NCBI GenBank assembly: GCA_934394815.1
Contig: CAKRRD010000012.1
Location: forward strand, 1-60,701
Reading direction: 5' to 3'
DNA from: an uncultured Acetatifactor sp.
Lineage (GTDB): Bacteria > Bacillota > Clostridia > Lachnospirales > Lachnospiraceae
Length of the DNA: 60,701 nucleotides
Below the pieces are notes generated by a model. The model was not told the origin of the DNA. It was given only the letters and a program-made list of their open reading frames with translations, and did not search any database. How positions within the stretch are numbered: position 1 is the stretch's first letter; every line of letters starts with the position of its first letter. Below, piece by piece: positions 50,502 through 59,730 of this stretch. Both the position numbers and the translations under genes were made by a program.

Positions 50502-51239
50502 ATGGATACCATCAGAGGCAGATTTTTCAAACAGCATTTACTCTCGGACCAGTTTCTGGATCTGATCGAGAAGAACAAGCGCCCCATGGACGAGCTGATG
50601 TCCTATTATCAGTGTGCCATCATGGAGGTGGAGACGAAATTCAAGGTATTGAATCAGGAGTATTCCCTGGAATATGACCGCAACCCCATCGAGGGGATCA
50701 AGACCAGAGTGAAGTCCTACGACAGCATCCTCAGGAAAATCCGCCGGAAAAATATTCCCATGACGTTGGAAGGCATCGAAGAGAATATCCGGGATATCGC
50801 AGGAATCCGGGTCATCTGTTCTTTCCCGGATGATATTTACGAACTGGCGGAGAGTTTCTTACGGCAGGATGACATTACCCTGATCGAACGTAAGGATTAT
50901 ATAAAGAATCCCAAGGAGAGCGGCTACCGCAGCCTGCACCTGATCGTACAGGTGCCGATCTTTTTACAGAATACGAAGAAGCTGGTCTATGTGGAAGTGC
51001 AGTTCCGCACCATCGCCATGGATTTCTGGGCCAGCCTGGAACACAAGCTGCAATATAAAAAAAGTATCCCGGAGAGCCAGGCAAAGTTCTTAAAGGACGA
51101 ACTCTACGACTGTGCCCAGCAGAGTGCAGCACTGGATAAGCGGATGCAGAATATCCGGAATATCATTGCGGAGAATGAGACTGCAGAAGAGGAAAAACAG
51201 GATTTTCTGCCGATCTTTTTACGGGACGATAAAGGGTAA
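50502..51239 (+). CDS. relQ: Small alarmone synthetase, RelQ-like (p)ppGpp synthase
   Basis: A 245-residue single-domain (p)ppGpp synthetase without the hydrolase part of RelA/SpoT. Synthetase motifs: R-V-K-S-Y-D-S-I-L-R-K near 70, D-I-A-G-I-R-V-I-C, Y-I-K-N-P-K-E-S-G-Y-R-S-L-H-L, and V-E-V-Q-F-R-T-I-A-M-D-F-W-A. The C-terminal helices fit tetramer formation as in RelQ. ATG 50502 has GAAGAGG at a workable distance; an ATG at 50493, overlapping the previous stop, would add three residues. Confidence 0.93.
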   Translation: MDTIRGRFFKQHLLSDQFLDLIEKNKRPMDELMSYYQCAIMEVETKFKVLNQEYSLEYDRNPIEGIKTRVKSYDSILRKIRRKNIPMTLEGIEENIRDIAGIRVICSFPDDIYELAESFLRQDDITLIERKDYIKNPKESGYRSLHLIVQVPIFLQNTKKLVYVEVQFRTIAMDFWASLEHKLQYKKSIPESQAKFLKDELYDCAQQSAALDKRMQNIRNIIAENETAEEEKQDFLPIFLRDDKG

Positions 51240-51262
51240 TTACGGATTACAAAAGGAAGGAT

Positions 51263-52144
51263 ATGAAGACCAACATGAAGATCAGAGATATTTTAAACAA
51301 AGAAACCGCAACGATTTCTTTCGAGGTGTTTCCTCCGAAGAAAAGCACGGATTTTGAAAATGTGGAAAAGGCGGCGATGGGCATTGCCGGCCTGCAGCCC
51401 GCTTACATGAGTGTGACTTACGGCGCCGGTGGCAGCACCAAGGGGCATACCATCGTGCTGGCACAGGAGATCCAGAAAAAGTACGAGGTTCCCACCGTGG
51501 CACATCTGACCTGTGTTCGTGCTGACCGCGACAGTATCAGCGCGGCTTTGGCGGAGATGAAGACGGCAGGCATCGAAAACATTCTGGCACTGCGGGGTGA
51601 CTTGCCGAAGGACTATGAGGGAGAGGTGTTTCCGGATTTTTCCCATGCATCGGATCTGGTGCGTTTTATCAAAGAAAACGGGGATTTCTGTGTGGGCGGT
51701 GCCTGCTACCCGGAGGTGCATCCCGATTCCGCCAATAAGAATGCGGATATTCAGGGATTAAAGGAGAAGGTGGAGGCCGGATGTGAGTACCTGACAACAC
51801 AGATGTTTTTCGACAACAATATCTTCTTCAACTTTATGTACCGCGTGCGGGAAGCGGGAATTACGGTTCCGATTATTCCCGGAATCATGCCCATTACCCG
51901 GGGCGTACAGGTGAAAAATGCCGTGAAGCTGTCCGGATGTAATGTGCCGGAACGTTTCAAAAATATCGTGGATCGCTTCGGAGATAACCCGGAAGCCATG
52001 AAACAGGCAGGTATTGCCTATGCCACCGATCAGATCATCGATCTGCTGGCCAACGGTGTGAAACATGTTCATGTCTATTCCATGAATAAACCGGATGTGG
52101 CAGCGGGAATCCAGAAGAACCTTTCGGAGATTTTGAAGGCATAA
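51263..52144 (+). CDS. metF: Methylenetetrahydrofolate reductase
   Basis: A 293-residue flavoprotein that reduces methylene-tetrahydrofolate to methyl-tetrahydrofolate for methionine synthesis or the acetyl-CoA pathway. Family features: S-F-E-V-F-P-P-K-K near residue 20, V-T-Y-G-A-G-G-S-T, H-L-T-C-V, L-A-L-R-G-D, T-Q-M-F-F-D-N, and P-I-I-P-G-I-M-P-I. It lies 23 bases after relQ behind AAGGAAGG and ends at a strong terminator. No methionine synthase gene is beside it. Confidence 0.95.
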   Translation: MKTNMKIRDILNKETATISFEVFPPKKSTDFENVEKAAMGIAGLQPAYMSVTYGAGGSTKGHTIVLAQEIQKKYEVPTVAHLTCVRADRDSISAALAEMKTAGIENILALRGDLPKDYEGEVFPDFSHASDLVRFIKENGDFCVGGACYPEVHPDSANKNADIQGLKEKVEAGCEYLTTQMFFDNNIFFNFMYRVREAGITVPIIPGIMPITRGVQVKNAVKLSGCNVPERFKNIVDRFGDNPEAMKQAGIAYATDQIIDLLANGVKHVHVYSMNKPDVAAGIQKNLSEILKA

Positions 52145-52172
52145 AGAGTATAAGATTATAATTGACAGAATG

Positions 52173-52217
52173 AAAAAGATGTACGATCACCCGACTGGGT
52201 GTAAAGACATCTTTTTT
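52173..52217 (+). terminator. Terminator after metF
   Basis: AAAAAGATGT pairs with ACATCTTTTT, and an inner TCACCC/GGGTG stem extends it. A T run ends the structure. Confidence 0.85.
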
Positions 52218-52255
52218 CTACTGCCTGAATACAAGACAGGGAGGCAGAAGCAGAG

Positions 52256-54031
52256 ATGAAACAGAAAGCTGATGCAGCGAAAAAGGATCAGGTCTTATAT
52301 TATTTCAAGGTCCAATGGCCGGTACTTTTGGCAGTAGCGGTCTCCGGACTGATCTACAATCTGGGGCTTCTGGCGGGACCGTGGTTCGAGGGCCGGATGA
52401 CGGGATGTCTGGTGGATATTCTGGGTGGCAATGCCGGATACCGGGACATGCTGGTGCTGGTAATTGCATATGTGACGGCTATTGCCATTGTGCAGATTGC
52501 CCGTTATATCAAGCGTTTCTACGTGCGAAGGTTTGCCAATAATGTCAATCGGGACATGAAAGAGACACTTTATGACAGCCTTGTTCATAAGAGCCGGGCA
52601 GAGTTGGAGGAAGAAGGCGTCGGAAATGTGATGACCAAGGCTATCCTGGATGTGGATGACTGCGTGGAGGGAATGCGGAAATTTACCACAGAGATCTTCG
52701 ATACCGGCGTGGCACTGGCTGCCTATGCCGGGCTGCTGTTGTTCTATGACTGGAGACTGGCATTGCTGGGGATGTTGTTTTTACCTGTGTCCTATGTACT
52801 GGCGGAGAAAATGAAACGTAATGTGCAGCGGACGGGTGCTGACTATAAGGAACAGTCCGGGCGTCTAAGTGCTGCGACGCTGGACCGGGCCGCCAATGCG
52901 GTGACCTACCGGGTATATGGTCGTGAGGAGGAGAGGCAGCAGGCCTACGAGGAGGACCTGACTGCGTACGAGAAATCGGCAGTCCGTGCCAATATCTGGA
53001 GCACGGCATTCCCGCCGCTGTACCGGATTATTTCCATGACCGGTGTATTGTTTATCCTGTATTTCGGCAGCAGGAATGTACTGGGCATCGGCTGGAAAGC
53101 ATGGGATGTAGCTGCATTTACCACGTTTTTATCTTGTTTTGTCAAGCTGGCGGTGAAGTCTTCGCATGCAGCAAAATTGTTCAATGCCGTACATAAGGCA
53201 CAGGTGTCCTGGAAGCGTATTAAGCCGCTGATGAAGGAAGAACCATATGATGATGCAGTGAAGGTGCAGTCCTGTGGCGTTCTGGAGGTATCGGACGTCA
53301 GCTTTGCCTATCCCGGCGGAGAGAAGATCTACGAGGACTTTAATCTGTCAGCCTCCCCCGGACAGATCATCGGTGTCACCGGGGCGGTGGCCTGCGGTAA
53401 GTCCACACTGGGCAGGACTTTCCTGTGTGAATATCCTTACAAAGGCCGGATCCGTTTCCATGGAAAAGAATTATCGGAGATGACGAAACCGGAGCGCAGC
53501 GGTATGGTGGGCTATCTGGGACATGATCCGGAGCTGTTCAATGACAGTGTCCGCAACAATGTGCTGCTGGGAGATACTGCTGATCCGGAGAAGTATCTGA
53601 AAGCTGTCTGCTTCGACAGCGAGGTGGCAGAGATGGAGAAGGGCATGGATACCATTGTCGGAAACGGCGGTGTCCGGCTCTCCGGCGGTCAGGCACAGCG
53701 GCTGGCACTGGCCAGAACCCTGTGTCATAAGCGCCCGATCCTGATCTTGGATGATCCCTTCTCTGCACTGGACCGCAAGACGGAGGAAGAAGTCTTCGCC
53801 AATCTGCGGAAGCTTACAGCGGACAGCATTGTGATCCTGCTGTCCCACAGACTTTACCTGTTCCCAAAGATGGATCAGGTGCTTTGGATAGAGGACGGTA
53901 AAGTGACTGCGGGAACCCATGAACAGATCCTGGAAAAGTTCCCGGAGTATGCGAGACTGTATGAGGCACAGGTGGACAGCGCAGAGGCACAGAATGCACA
54001 GGAGGGAGGTCGGAATCATGCAGCAAGGTAA
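52256..54031 (+). CDS. ABC exporter half-transporter, subunit A
   Basis: A 591-residue fused membrane/ATPase subunit. Six membrane segments lie in residues 15-310. The ATPase has Walker A G-A-V-A-C-G-K-S-T, the canonical signature L-S-G-G-Q-A-Q-R, Walker B L-I-L-D-D with Asp in place of the catalytic Glu, and the H-loop His in L-S-H-R. Its stop lies 14 bases inside the next gene, so a heterodimer with subunit B is expected. The substrate is unknown; family members export drugs, peptides or lipids. Confidence 0.92.
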   Translation: MKQKADAAKKDQVLYYFKVQWPVLLAVAVSGLIYNLGLLAGPWFEGRMTGCLVDILGGNAGYRDMLVLVIAYVTAIAIVQIARYIKRFYVRRFANNVNRDMKETLYDSLVHKSRAELEEEGVGNVMTKAILDVDDCVEGMRKFTTEIFDTGVALAAYAGLLLFYDWRLALLGMLFLPVSYVLAEKMKRNVQRTGADYKEQSGRLSAATLDRAANAVTYRVYGREEERQQAYEEDLTAYEKSAVRANIWSTAFPPLYRIISMTGVLFILYFGSRNVLGIGWKAWDVAAFTTFLSCFVKLAVKSSHAAKLFNAVHKAQVSWKRIKPLMKEEPYDDAVKVQSCGVLEVSDVSFAYPGGEKIYEDFNLSASPGQIIGVTGAVACGKSTLGRTFLCEYPYKGRIRFHGKELSEMTKPERSGMVGYLGHDPELFNDSVRNNVLLGDTADPEKYLKAVCFDSEVAEMEKGMDTIVGNGGVRLSGGQAQRLALARTLCHKRPILILDDPFSALDRKTEEEVFANLRKLTADSIVILLSHRLYLFPKMDQVLWIEDGKVTAGTHEQILEKFPEYARLYEAQVDSAEAQNAQEGGRNHAAR

Positions 54032-55694
54032 GCAGATGCAAAAGAAACGGAATGCCAGAAATGTAAGCAGCGTAATCCTGCAGACCGCGACAGGCTGTCT
54101 ATGGCTGTCACTGGGAATCGTGCTGGCTGTGGTGGGAGCCATTGTGACGGCGCTGCTGCCTCCCTGGATCCTTGGTAATATAGTGGATACGATCACCACA
54201 GGATCCGCAGTTCCGTTGGTATTGGTTCTGCTGTATTTTGCATTTACGGTATTTACCGGTCTGACAGAAAGTGTCAGAGAGGGACTTTTAACGGTCTTCG
54301 GTCAGAAGATCACCCATGCGCTGCGCAGCAGTCTGATGGAGAAGTACACCAGCCTGACGGCAGGAGAACTGACGAAGCAGGAACCCGGTACCATCGTCTC
54401 CCGGTTCGTGGGAGATGTGGATACCGTGGAGAATCTGTTCACCTCAGGTATCATCAGTCTGTTTGCGGATGCCTGTAAGATCCTGAGTATTCTGGCGGTG
54501 ATCTGGCTGAAGAACAGAGGACTGGCCATTGTGCTTCTGGTAATGCTTCCTTTCCTGTACTGGTTCACCCGGTCGGTGCAGAAGAATATGTTGAAGGCTC
54601 AGATTGAGAACCGCAGTGCGGTAGGAAAGGCATCTGGCCATGTGCCGGAGACACTGCACAATATCCGCACCATTCATAATCTGGGAAAGGAACGCTATAT
54701 GGCGGAGCGGTATGATGAATGTATCGCGGACAGTTACCGTGCCGTGGAAAAGACGAATTTCTATGATGCCATTTATTCTCCGGTGATACTGATCCTGAAT
54801 GCCATCGTGGTGGCAGTGGTCATGCTGTTCTCTACTTCCGGCGATGCGGAAGTGCTGACACTGTTCGGCATGTCCGCCGGTACAGCGGTAGCGGTGATTA
54901 ACTATATCTCCCAGATATTTACTCCTGTGGAGAGTCTGGGTATGGAGATTCAGACCATACAGTCCGCCATTGCGGGCGTACACAGAATCAATGAATTTTA
55001 TGAGCTGGAGGAATTGCCGGAGAGGAATTCGGGAGAAAAACCGACAGAACTGCAGAATGGATCGGAACTTCCTTTTGTGGAATTGCAAAACGTGACTTTC
55101 GGTTATGAGGATGACAGTCGTAAGATTCTGAATCACTTAAGCTTCAAAGTGTATCCCGGAGAGCAGGTGACGCTGTCTGGAAGAACCGGCGCAGGCAAAA
55201 GTACCATTTTCAAACTGCTGTTGGGACTCTATAAACCGGGAGAAGGTCACGTGTTGATTCAGGGCAGAGATGCTTCCCAAATTTCGGAGAATGAGAAACG
55301 AATCCTGTACGGGTATGTGGAGCAGACTTTTCACAGAGTGCCCGGTACCGTGAAGGACCAGATTACGCTGTATGACGATTCTTTTACCATGGAAGAGGTA
55401 CGGGAGGCCGCGAGAATTGCGGGACTGGATGCAACGATAGAGCAGCTGGAAAAAGGGTATGACACGCTCTGTACTTCGGAGATCTTCTCGCAGGGACAGT
55501 GGCAGCTGTTATCCATTGCCAGAGCTGCGGTGGCGAAGCCGAAGCTCCTTCTGCTGGATGAGATTACGGCAAATCTGGATGCCCAGACCGAGGAAGAGGT
55601 GCTGCAGGCACTGAAGCGTGCCTCGGAAGGAAGAACGGTAATCTCGATTTCGCATAGAGTGAATGCGGAGACGGGACGAGTGATTCCGATATAG
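54018..55694 (+). CDS. ABC exporter half-transporter, subunit B
   Basis: A 558-residue partner of subunit A. Six membrane segments lie in about 20-300. The ATPase has Walker A G-R-T-G-A-G-K-S-T, Walker B L-L-L-D-E with the catalytic Glu, and a deviant signature F-S-Q-G-Q-W-Q. The C-terminal end is short after the H-loop (S-I-S-H-R). The ATG at 54018 follows GGAGGGAGG; an earlier in-frame start at 53919 lies deep in subunit A and is not used. Confidence 0.92.
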   Translation: MQQGKQMQKKRNARNVSSVILQTATGCLWLSLGIVLAVVGAIVTALLPPWILGNIVDTITTGSAVPLVLVLLYFAFTVFTGLTESVREGLLTVFGQKITHALRSSLMEKYTSLTAGELTKQEPGTIVSRFVGDVDTVENLFTSGIISLFADACKILSILAVIWLKNRGLAIVLLVMLPFLYWFTRSVQKNMLKAQIENRSAVGKASGHVPETLHNIRTIHNLGKERYMAERYDECIADSYRAVEKTNFYDAIYSPVILILNAIVVAVVMLFSTSGDAEVLTLFGMSAGTAVAVINYISQIFTPVESLGMEIQTIQSAIAGVHRINEFYELEELPERNSGEKPTELQNGSELPFVELQNVTFGYEDDSRKILNHLSFKVYPGEQVTLSGRTGAGKSTIFKLLLGLYKPGEGHVLIQGRDASQISENEKRILYGYVEQTFHRVPGTVKDQITLYDDSFTMEEVREAARIAGLDATIEQLEKGYDTLCTSEIFSQGQWQLLSIARAAVAKPKLLLLDEITANLDAQTEEEVLQALKRASEGRTVISISHRVNAETGRVIPI

Positions 55695-55751
55695 TAAGGT
55701 GTAAAATGCCCGACGGTGCGCATTCATACAAGCGTGCCCGGTATATTGCAC

Positions 55752-55799
55752 AAAATAATAAGGCCATGTCTGTGCGGGCACAGCATGGCTTTATTATTT
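55752..55799. terminator. Bidirectional terminator between the ABC exporter and NSS transporter genes
   Basis: AAATAATAAGGCCATG against CATGGCTTTATTATTT (15 of 16 positions paired), with an inner TGTGCGGGCACA stem. A/T-rich outer arms serve both convergent genes. Confidence 0.9.
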
Positions 55800-55813
55800 A
55801 TGACTCCGGTATC

Positions 55814-57187
55814 TTACATGGAGATCCATCCGAAGGCATTTGCCACGGAACTTGCCAGAATAATGGCGGCGAATACCGGACACAGATATTTGATCATGAA
55901 GTTGAAGATCTTCCTGCGGCGGAAGGCAGCTTCCCCGTGCATCACCTCTTCCTCAATGGCCTTTACCCCGATGACACGGGATACCAGCAGGCAGATGGTG
56001 ATGGCCGCAATGGGCATCATCACGGAGTTGGTCAGGAAATCGAAGAAATCCAGGAACTGCATGCCGATGATCTTTACAGCACCAAGCGGTCCGTAACCCA
56101 GTGAGGATAACGTTCCCAGTGCCAGCATGATCACACCCATGATCAAGGTGGATTTTTTACGACCCCAGCCAAGCTCGTCCTCGAAAGTAGACACAGCACT
56201 TTCGGTAAGTGCAATGGAGCTGGTCATGGCTGCGAACAGTACCAGTACGAAGAACAGAATACCTACGAAGGTACCCATTCCCATGCTGTCAAAGACTTTG
56301 GGAAGGGTAATGAACATCAGGGAAGGTCCGGCCTGCAAGGTATCAGGATCCCCGCCGGAGAAGGCAAATACCGCAGGAATGATCATCAGGCCTGCCATAA
56401 TGGCAATGGCGGTATCAAAGATCTCTACATTTTTGGTGGAGCTTTCAATGGAGACATCTTTTTTCATATAAGAGCCGAAGGTGATGAGAATACCCATGGC
56501 GATGGAAAGAGAGTAGAACATCTGTCCCATGGCGGCTACCACCGTCATCCAGGAGAAATTCGCGGGATTCGGGATCAGGAAATACTTCACGCCGCTCAGT
56601 GCTCCCGGTCTGGTAACAGAATAGACTGTGATGATCACGGAGAGCACTACCAGGATCGGCATCATAATGCGAGATACGCGCTCGATACCGTTGCGGACAC
56701 CGGCGTAGATGATGCCCAGAGTACACAGAGTGAATACGATAAAGCACAGCTCAGTAGAGACACCATTGGAAATAAACGTGGAAAAATAACCGTCTGCTGC
56801 CAGATCATGTCCATGGCCTTTGACATATTCCACCAGATACTTGATGACCCATCCGCCGATGACGGAATAATAGGGTACGATCAGAATGGGAATGATGGCA
56901 TTGATCCATCCGCCGAAGGACAGCCATTTGGATTTTCCGAAGCTGTGGAAAGCGCCCACGGGGCTTTTGCCCGTCATACGTCCCAGAGAGGTCTCGGCCA
57001 CGATCATGGTATAACCGAAGGTCAGAGCCAGGATGATATAGATCAGCAGGAAGATCCCACCGCCGTATTTGGCTGCCAGATAGGGAAAACGCCAGATATT
57101 GCCCAGACCCACCGATGCTCCGGCGGCCGACAGGACGAAGCCGATCTTCCCGGAAAAGGAACTTCTTTTATCGTTTTTGTGATTCAT
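55814..57187 (-). CDS. Sodium-dependent transporter of the NSS (SNF) family
   Basis: A 457-residue membrane protein of the LeuT/NSS fold that co-transports an amino acid-like solute with sodium. The N terminus has the family signature G-F-V-L-S-A-A-G-A-S-V-G-L-G-N-I-W-R-F-P-Y. About eleven to twelve membrane segments follow, as usual for prokaryotic members. GGAG precedes the ATG. Substrate (amino acid or indole-like) is unknown. Confidence 0.93.
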   Translation of the reverse strand: MNHKNDKRSSFSGKIGFVLSAAGASVGLGNIWRFPYLAAKYGGGIFLLIYIILALTFGYTMIVAETSLGRMTGKSPVGAFHSFGKSKWLSFGGWINAIIPILIVPYYSVIGGWVIKYLVEYVKGHGHDLAADGYFSTFISNGVSTELCFIVFTLCTLGIIYAGVRNGIERVSRIMMPILVVLSVIITVYSVTRPGALSGVKYFLIPNPANFSWMTVVAAMGQMFYSLSIAMGILITFGSYMKKDVSIESSTKNVEIFDTAIAIMAGLMIIPAVFAFSGGDPDTLQAGPSLMFITLPKVFDSMGMGTFVGILFFVLVLFAAMTSSIALTESAVSTFEDELGWGRKKSTLIMGVIMLALGTLSSLGYGPLGAVKIIGMQFLDFFDFLTNSVMMPIAAITICLLVSRVIGVKAIEEEVMHGEAAFRRRKIFNFMIKYLCPVFAAIILASSVANAFGWISM

Positions 57188-57442
57188 AGATATAAACTCT
57201 CCTCATAAATTATTTTGCGACAAGCAGGCTTGCAACATATAAGGCTATTATATACAATATTTGTCGGAAAATGAAAGACCGGGAACGGATGTTTCCCAAT
57301 GAAAAGTTTCGATGATGCAGTAGCAAGAATTAGATGGATCCATTTTAAGTAAACGCAGATACATAATTTCTCCTGCGTTTCCACATACTACCCACACAAC
57401 ACAATTATGGGAAGTAAGCTGGAAAGCAGGAGGTTTTTTACT

Positions 57443-57988
57443 ATGAAAGCAACCGGAATTGTAAGAAGAATAGATGATCTTGGACGTATCGTGATCCCGA
57501 AGGAGATCCGCCGCACGTTACACATCAGAGAGAGTGACCCTCTGGAAATTTTTACCGACAGGGAGGGGCAGGTAATCCTGAAAAAGTATTCCCCCATTGG
57601 GGAGATGACCACATTTGCCAAACAGTATGCGGAAAGTCTGGCGCAGGTGTCCGGCCATCCCACGCTGATCGCGGACAGAGATCAGTTCATAGCGGTTTCC
57701 GGCGGCTGTAAGCAGCTGCTCAATAAGGCCGTGAGCCGCCAGCTGGAAGAGAAGATCAATAATCGTGAGACGGTGATCGCTGCCAAAGGAGACCGCAACT
57801 ACGTCAACATTACGGAGGACATTGCGTTGGACTACGCCTGGCAGCTGATCACCCCCATCATCTGTGAAGGGGACATCATAGGAAGCGTGATCCTGCTGGA
57901 AAATGACGGGAAAAATAAAATGGGAGAAGTGGAACAGAAACTGGCCCAGTCCGCTGCAGGATTTCTGGGCAGACAGATGGAGCAATAA
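57443..57988 (+). CDS. spoVT: SpoVT-like AbrB/GAF transition regulator
   Basis: A 181-residue regulator. Residues 1-50 form an AbrB swapped-hairpin DNA-binding domain (M-K-A-T-G-I-V-R-R-I-D-D-L-G-R-I-V-I-P); the rest is the GAF-like domain of SpoVT, with I-T-P-I-I-C-E-G-D-I-I-G-S-V. In Bacillus SpoVT tunes late forespore genes, so its presence suggests a spore-former. AGGAGG lies before the ATG at 57443; an upstream in-frame start at 57407 would add 12 residues not seen in the family. Confidence 0.93.
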   Translation: MKATGIVRRIDDLGRIVIPKEIRRTLHIRESDPLEIFTDREGQVILKKYSPIGEMTTFAKQYAESLAQVSGHPTLIADRDQFIAVSGGCKQLLNKAVSRQLEEKINNRETVIAAKGDRNYVNITEDIALDYAWQLITPIICEGDIIGSVILLENDGKNKMGEVEQKLAQSAAGFLGRQMEQ

Positions 57989-57990
57989 AA

Positions 57991-58034
57991 GACGGTCGTA
58001 ACCGGTGGCTAAGATACCACCTGGTTACGGCCGT
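57991..58034. terminator. Bidirectional terminator overlapping the end of the diguanylate cyclase gene
   Basis: GACGGTCGTAACCGGTGG pairs with CCACCTGGTTACGGCCGT around a short loop. The right arm includes the last codons of the convergent cyclase gene, so coding and termination share bases. Confidence 0.85.
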
Positions 58035-59295
58035 TTGTTTTGCCGATATATAATTTCTCATCTGCCTCTTTCAGAAGAAGGTGAACGTCTTCGGAAGGCT
58101 TGCAAATCAGGCCGAAGGTCATGGTCAGGCTGACATGCTGGCCGTCGTAAAGAATATCCAGGGTACGGATCTTCTCCATCAGTTCATCTAACTGCTGTCT
58201 GGCGGTTTCCAGATCAGTATCCTCGAACACCAGCAGGAATTCTTCGCCGCCCCAGCGTGCCGCAATGCCCTGATGCCACATGTGCTGTTTCAGGGTGGCA
58301 GAGACTTTTTTCAGAACCGCGTCACCGCATTCGTGGCCATAGGTATCGTTGATCCGCTTGAAGAGATCGATGTCGCCGATGGCCAGCGCAAAGGAACAGC
58401 CGGATTCTTTTGCCTCCGCAGAGATCAGCCGGAGTTTCCGGTCACCGGAACGACGGTTGTACAGCTCGGTCAGGGCATCCTGTTCGATCATGGTCCGCAG
58501 GGAACGCTGCATGGACAGAGCGCATCGGCCGATGTCCCCCAGTTCATCGCTGCGCTTTACCACCGATTGGTCCAGCGTGGCATTCAGGTTCCCGGCGGCG
58601 ACTTCCGACAGGAAACCGTGGATATTCAGCAATACTGCTACAAAACTTTTGGTGTAAAAGTAAATGCAAAGTGCTACCAGAACCACAAAAATAATGATCA
58701 GCAGGGTCAGTGGATAAACATAGCGTTGAATGGACTGGGATACGGAAGCACTGGATTTTCCAAGGAAGAGCATGCCCGTTACACTGCCATCCTGATTGCG
58801 GATGGGACTGTAGTAGGAAAAATAAGATTTTCCATTGATCAGGGTATGGGTATAAAAATGATCCTCCCCGGTATTCAGGACATCACGGATCACCACATCC
58901 GGAGCTCCGGAGCCGACAATGCGTTCCCCCTGTGTATTATACAGGGTCGTAAGGATCCGGGTGTCCTGATAGAAAAGGGTAATGTCCAGTCCGGTATCCT
59001 CTTTGAACTGATCCAGAAGGGAATATTCTCTGGTGATATCTGTATCTCCTTTATATAGAAGATAAGCAACATCCCCTTCCAGACGATAATCGCCGGGATA
59101 GGCGGTATTCAAAAGAGTAATAGCGCTTTTTGCAGCATCATATAATTCACGTTCCACTTCCTGATACATGATTTTCGTGAACCACTGGGAAGTGAAAAAC
59201 AGCATCACGATCCCAAACACCAGCAGGGGGATCAGCCCGATCATCTGCAGAGTATATGATATTTTACCGCCGTTTCTTTTCCGCGTAGTGTCCAT
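58009..59295 (-). CDS. Membrane diguanylate cyclase with Cache-like sensor
   Basis: A 428-residue protein. A membrane helix at about 15-35, an outer single-Cache-like domain (about 40-190; D-I-T-L-F-Y-Q-D-T-R), a second helix (about 193-213) and a HAMP-like linker precede a GGDEF domain (about 265-425). The signature is G-G-E-E-F, so cyclase activity is expected. The R-x-x-D inhibitory site upstream of it is not present. It would convert an external signal into cyclic-di-GMP. It is the second GGDEF protein in this window. Confidence 0.92.
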   Translation of the reverse strand: MDTTRKRNGGKISYTLQMIGLIPLLVFGIVMLFFTSQWFTKIMYQEVERELYDAAKSAITLLNTAYPGDYRLEGDVAYLLYKGDTDITREYSLLDQFKEDTGLDITLFYQDTRILTTLYNTQGERIVGSGAPDVVIRDVLNTGEDHFYTHTLINGKSYFSYYSPIRNQDGSVTGMLFLGKSSASVSQSIQRYVYPLTLLIIIFVVLVALCIYFYTKSFVAVLLNIHGFLSEVAAGNLNATLDQSVVKRSDELGDIGRCALSMQRSLRTMIEQDALTELYNRRSGDRKLRLISAEAKESGCSFALAIGDIDLFKRINDTYGHECGDAVLKKVSATLKQHMWHQGIAARWGGEEFLLVFEDTDLETARQQLDELMEKIRTLDILYDGQHVSLTMTFGLICKPSEDVHLLLKEADEKLYIGKTNGRNQVVS

Positions 59296-59404
59296 AGGTT
59301 TTCCTGCCCCTTCCGATTAAATCGGTACACAATAGATATTGACAATATTATAAGCAAAAATGGTCAGAAAAGCAAGAAAGAAGCGCGGGTTTGCAAGATC
59401 CGGC

Positions 59405-59434
59405 TTGACAACGCAAAAAAATGAGATATATAAT
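59405..59434 (+). promoter_or_regulatory. Promoter of the T-box/ileS transcript
   Basis: TTGACA (59405-59410), an 18-base spacer and a perfect TATAAT (59429-59434), just upstream of the T-box leader. Confidence 0.8.
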
Positions 59435-59451
59435 AGCGATATATCAAAATG

Positions 59452-59700
59452 CATTGACGAAGAGAGTAGCTTTTCCACAGAAAGGCAAAGCGAGCCGGGG
59501 AGGGTGAGAGCCCGGTGCGAGTAAGGGAATCGTGAAAATCACTTCTGAGCTGTCAGAACAAAAGCCTACGCCAGTAGTTCTGAACGGAATCCTGCCGTTA
59601 CCGGGAAGCATATCACTCCTATATAATAGGAAGTATGTTGTAAGAGGTGGTTAACGAATGCGTAAGCTTCGTCCTGTTACGGGACGGAGCTTTTTTCATC
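59452..59700 (+). promoter_or_regulatory. T-box riboswitch (isoleucine)
   Basis: A leader with the T-box layout: a long stem I with the AGTA-type motif near its base, a candidate Ile specifier ATC at 59538-59540 followed by A and C-T-T-C-T-G-A-G-C, a T-box element GAGGTGGTTAACG (59645-59657) and a terminator. Uncharged tRNA-Ile would bind the specifier and the TGGT bulge and switch the terminator off. TGGT pairs with tRNA ending ACCA, as expected for an A discriminator base. Confidence 0.9.
59664..59696 (+). terminator. T-box regulated terminator
   Basis: AAGCT-T-CGTCC pairs with GGACG-G-AGCTT and runs into six T residues. It is the off-state of the T-box, 35 bases before ileS. Confidence 0.88.
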
Positions 59701-59730
59701 CTCAGTTTTAAAAAAGAAAGGAAGCACAGT

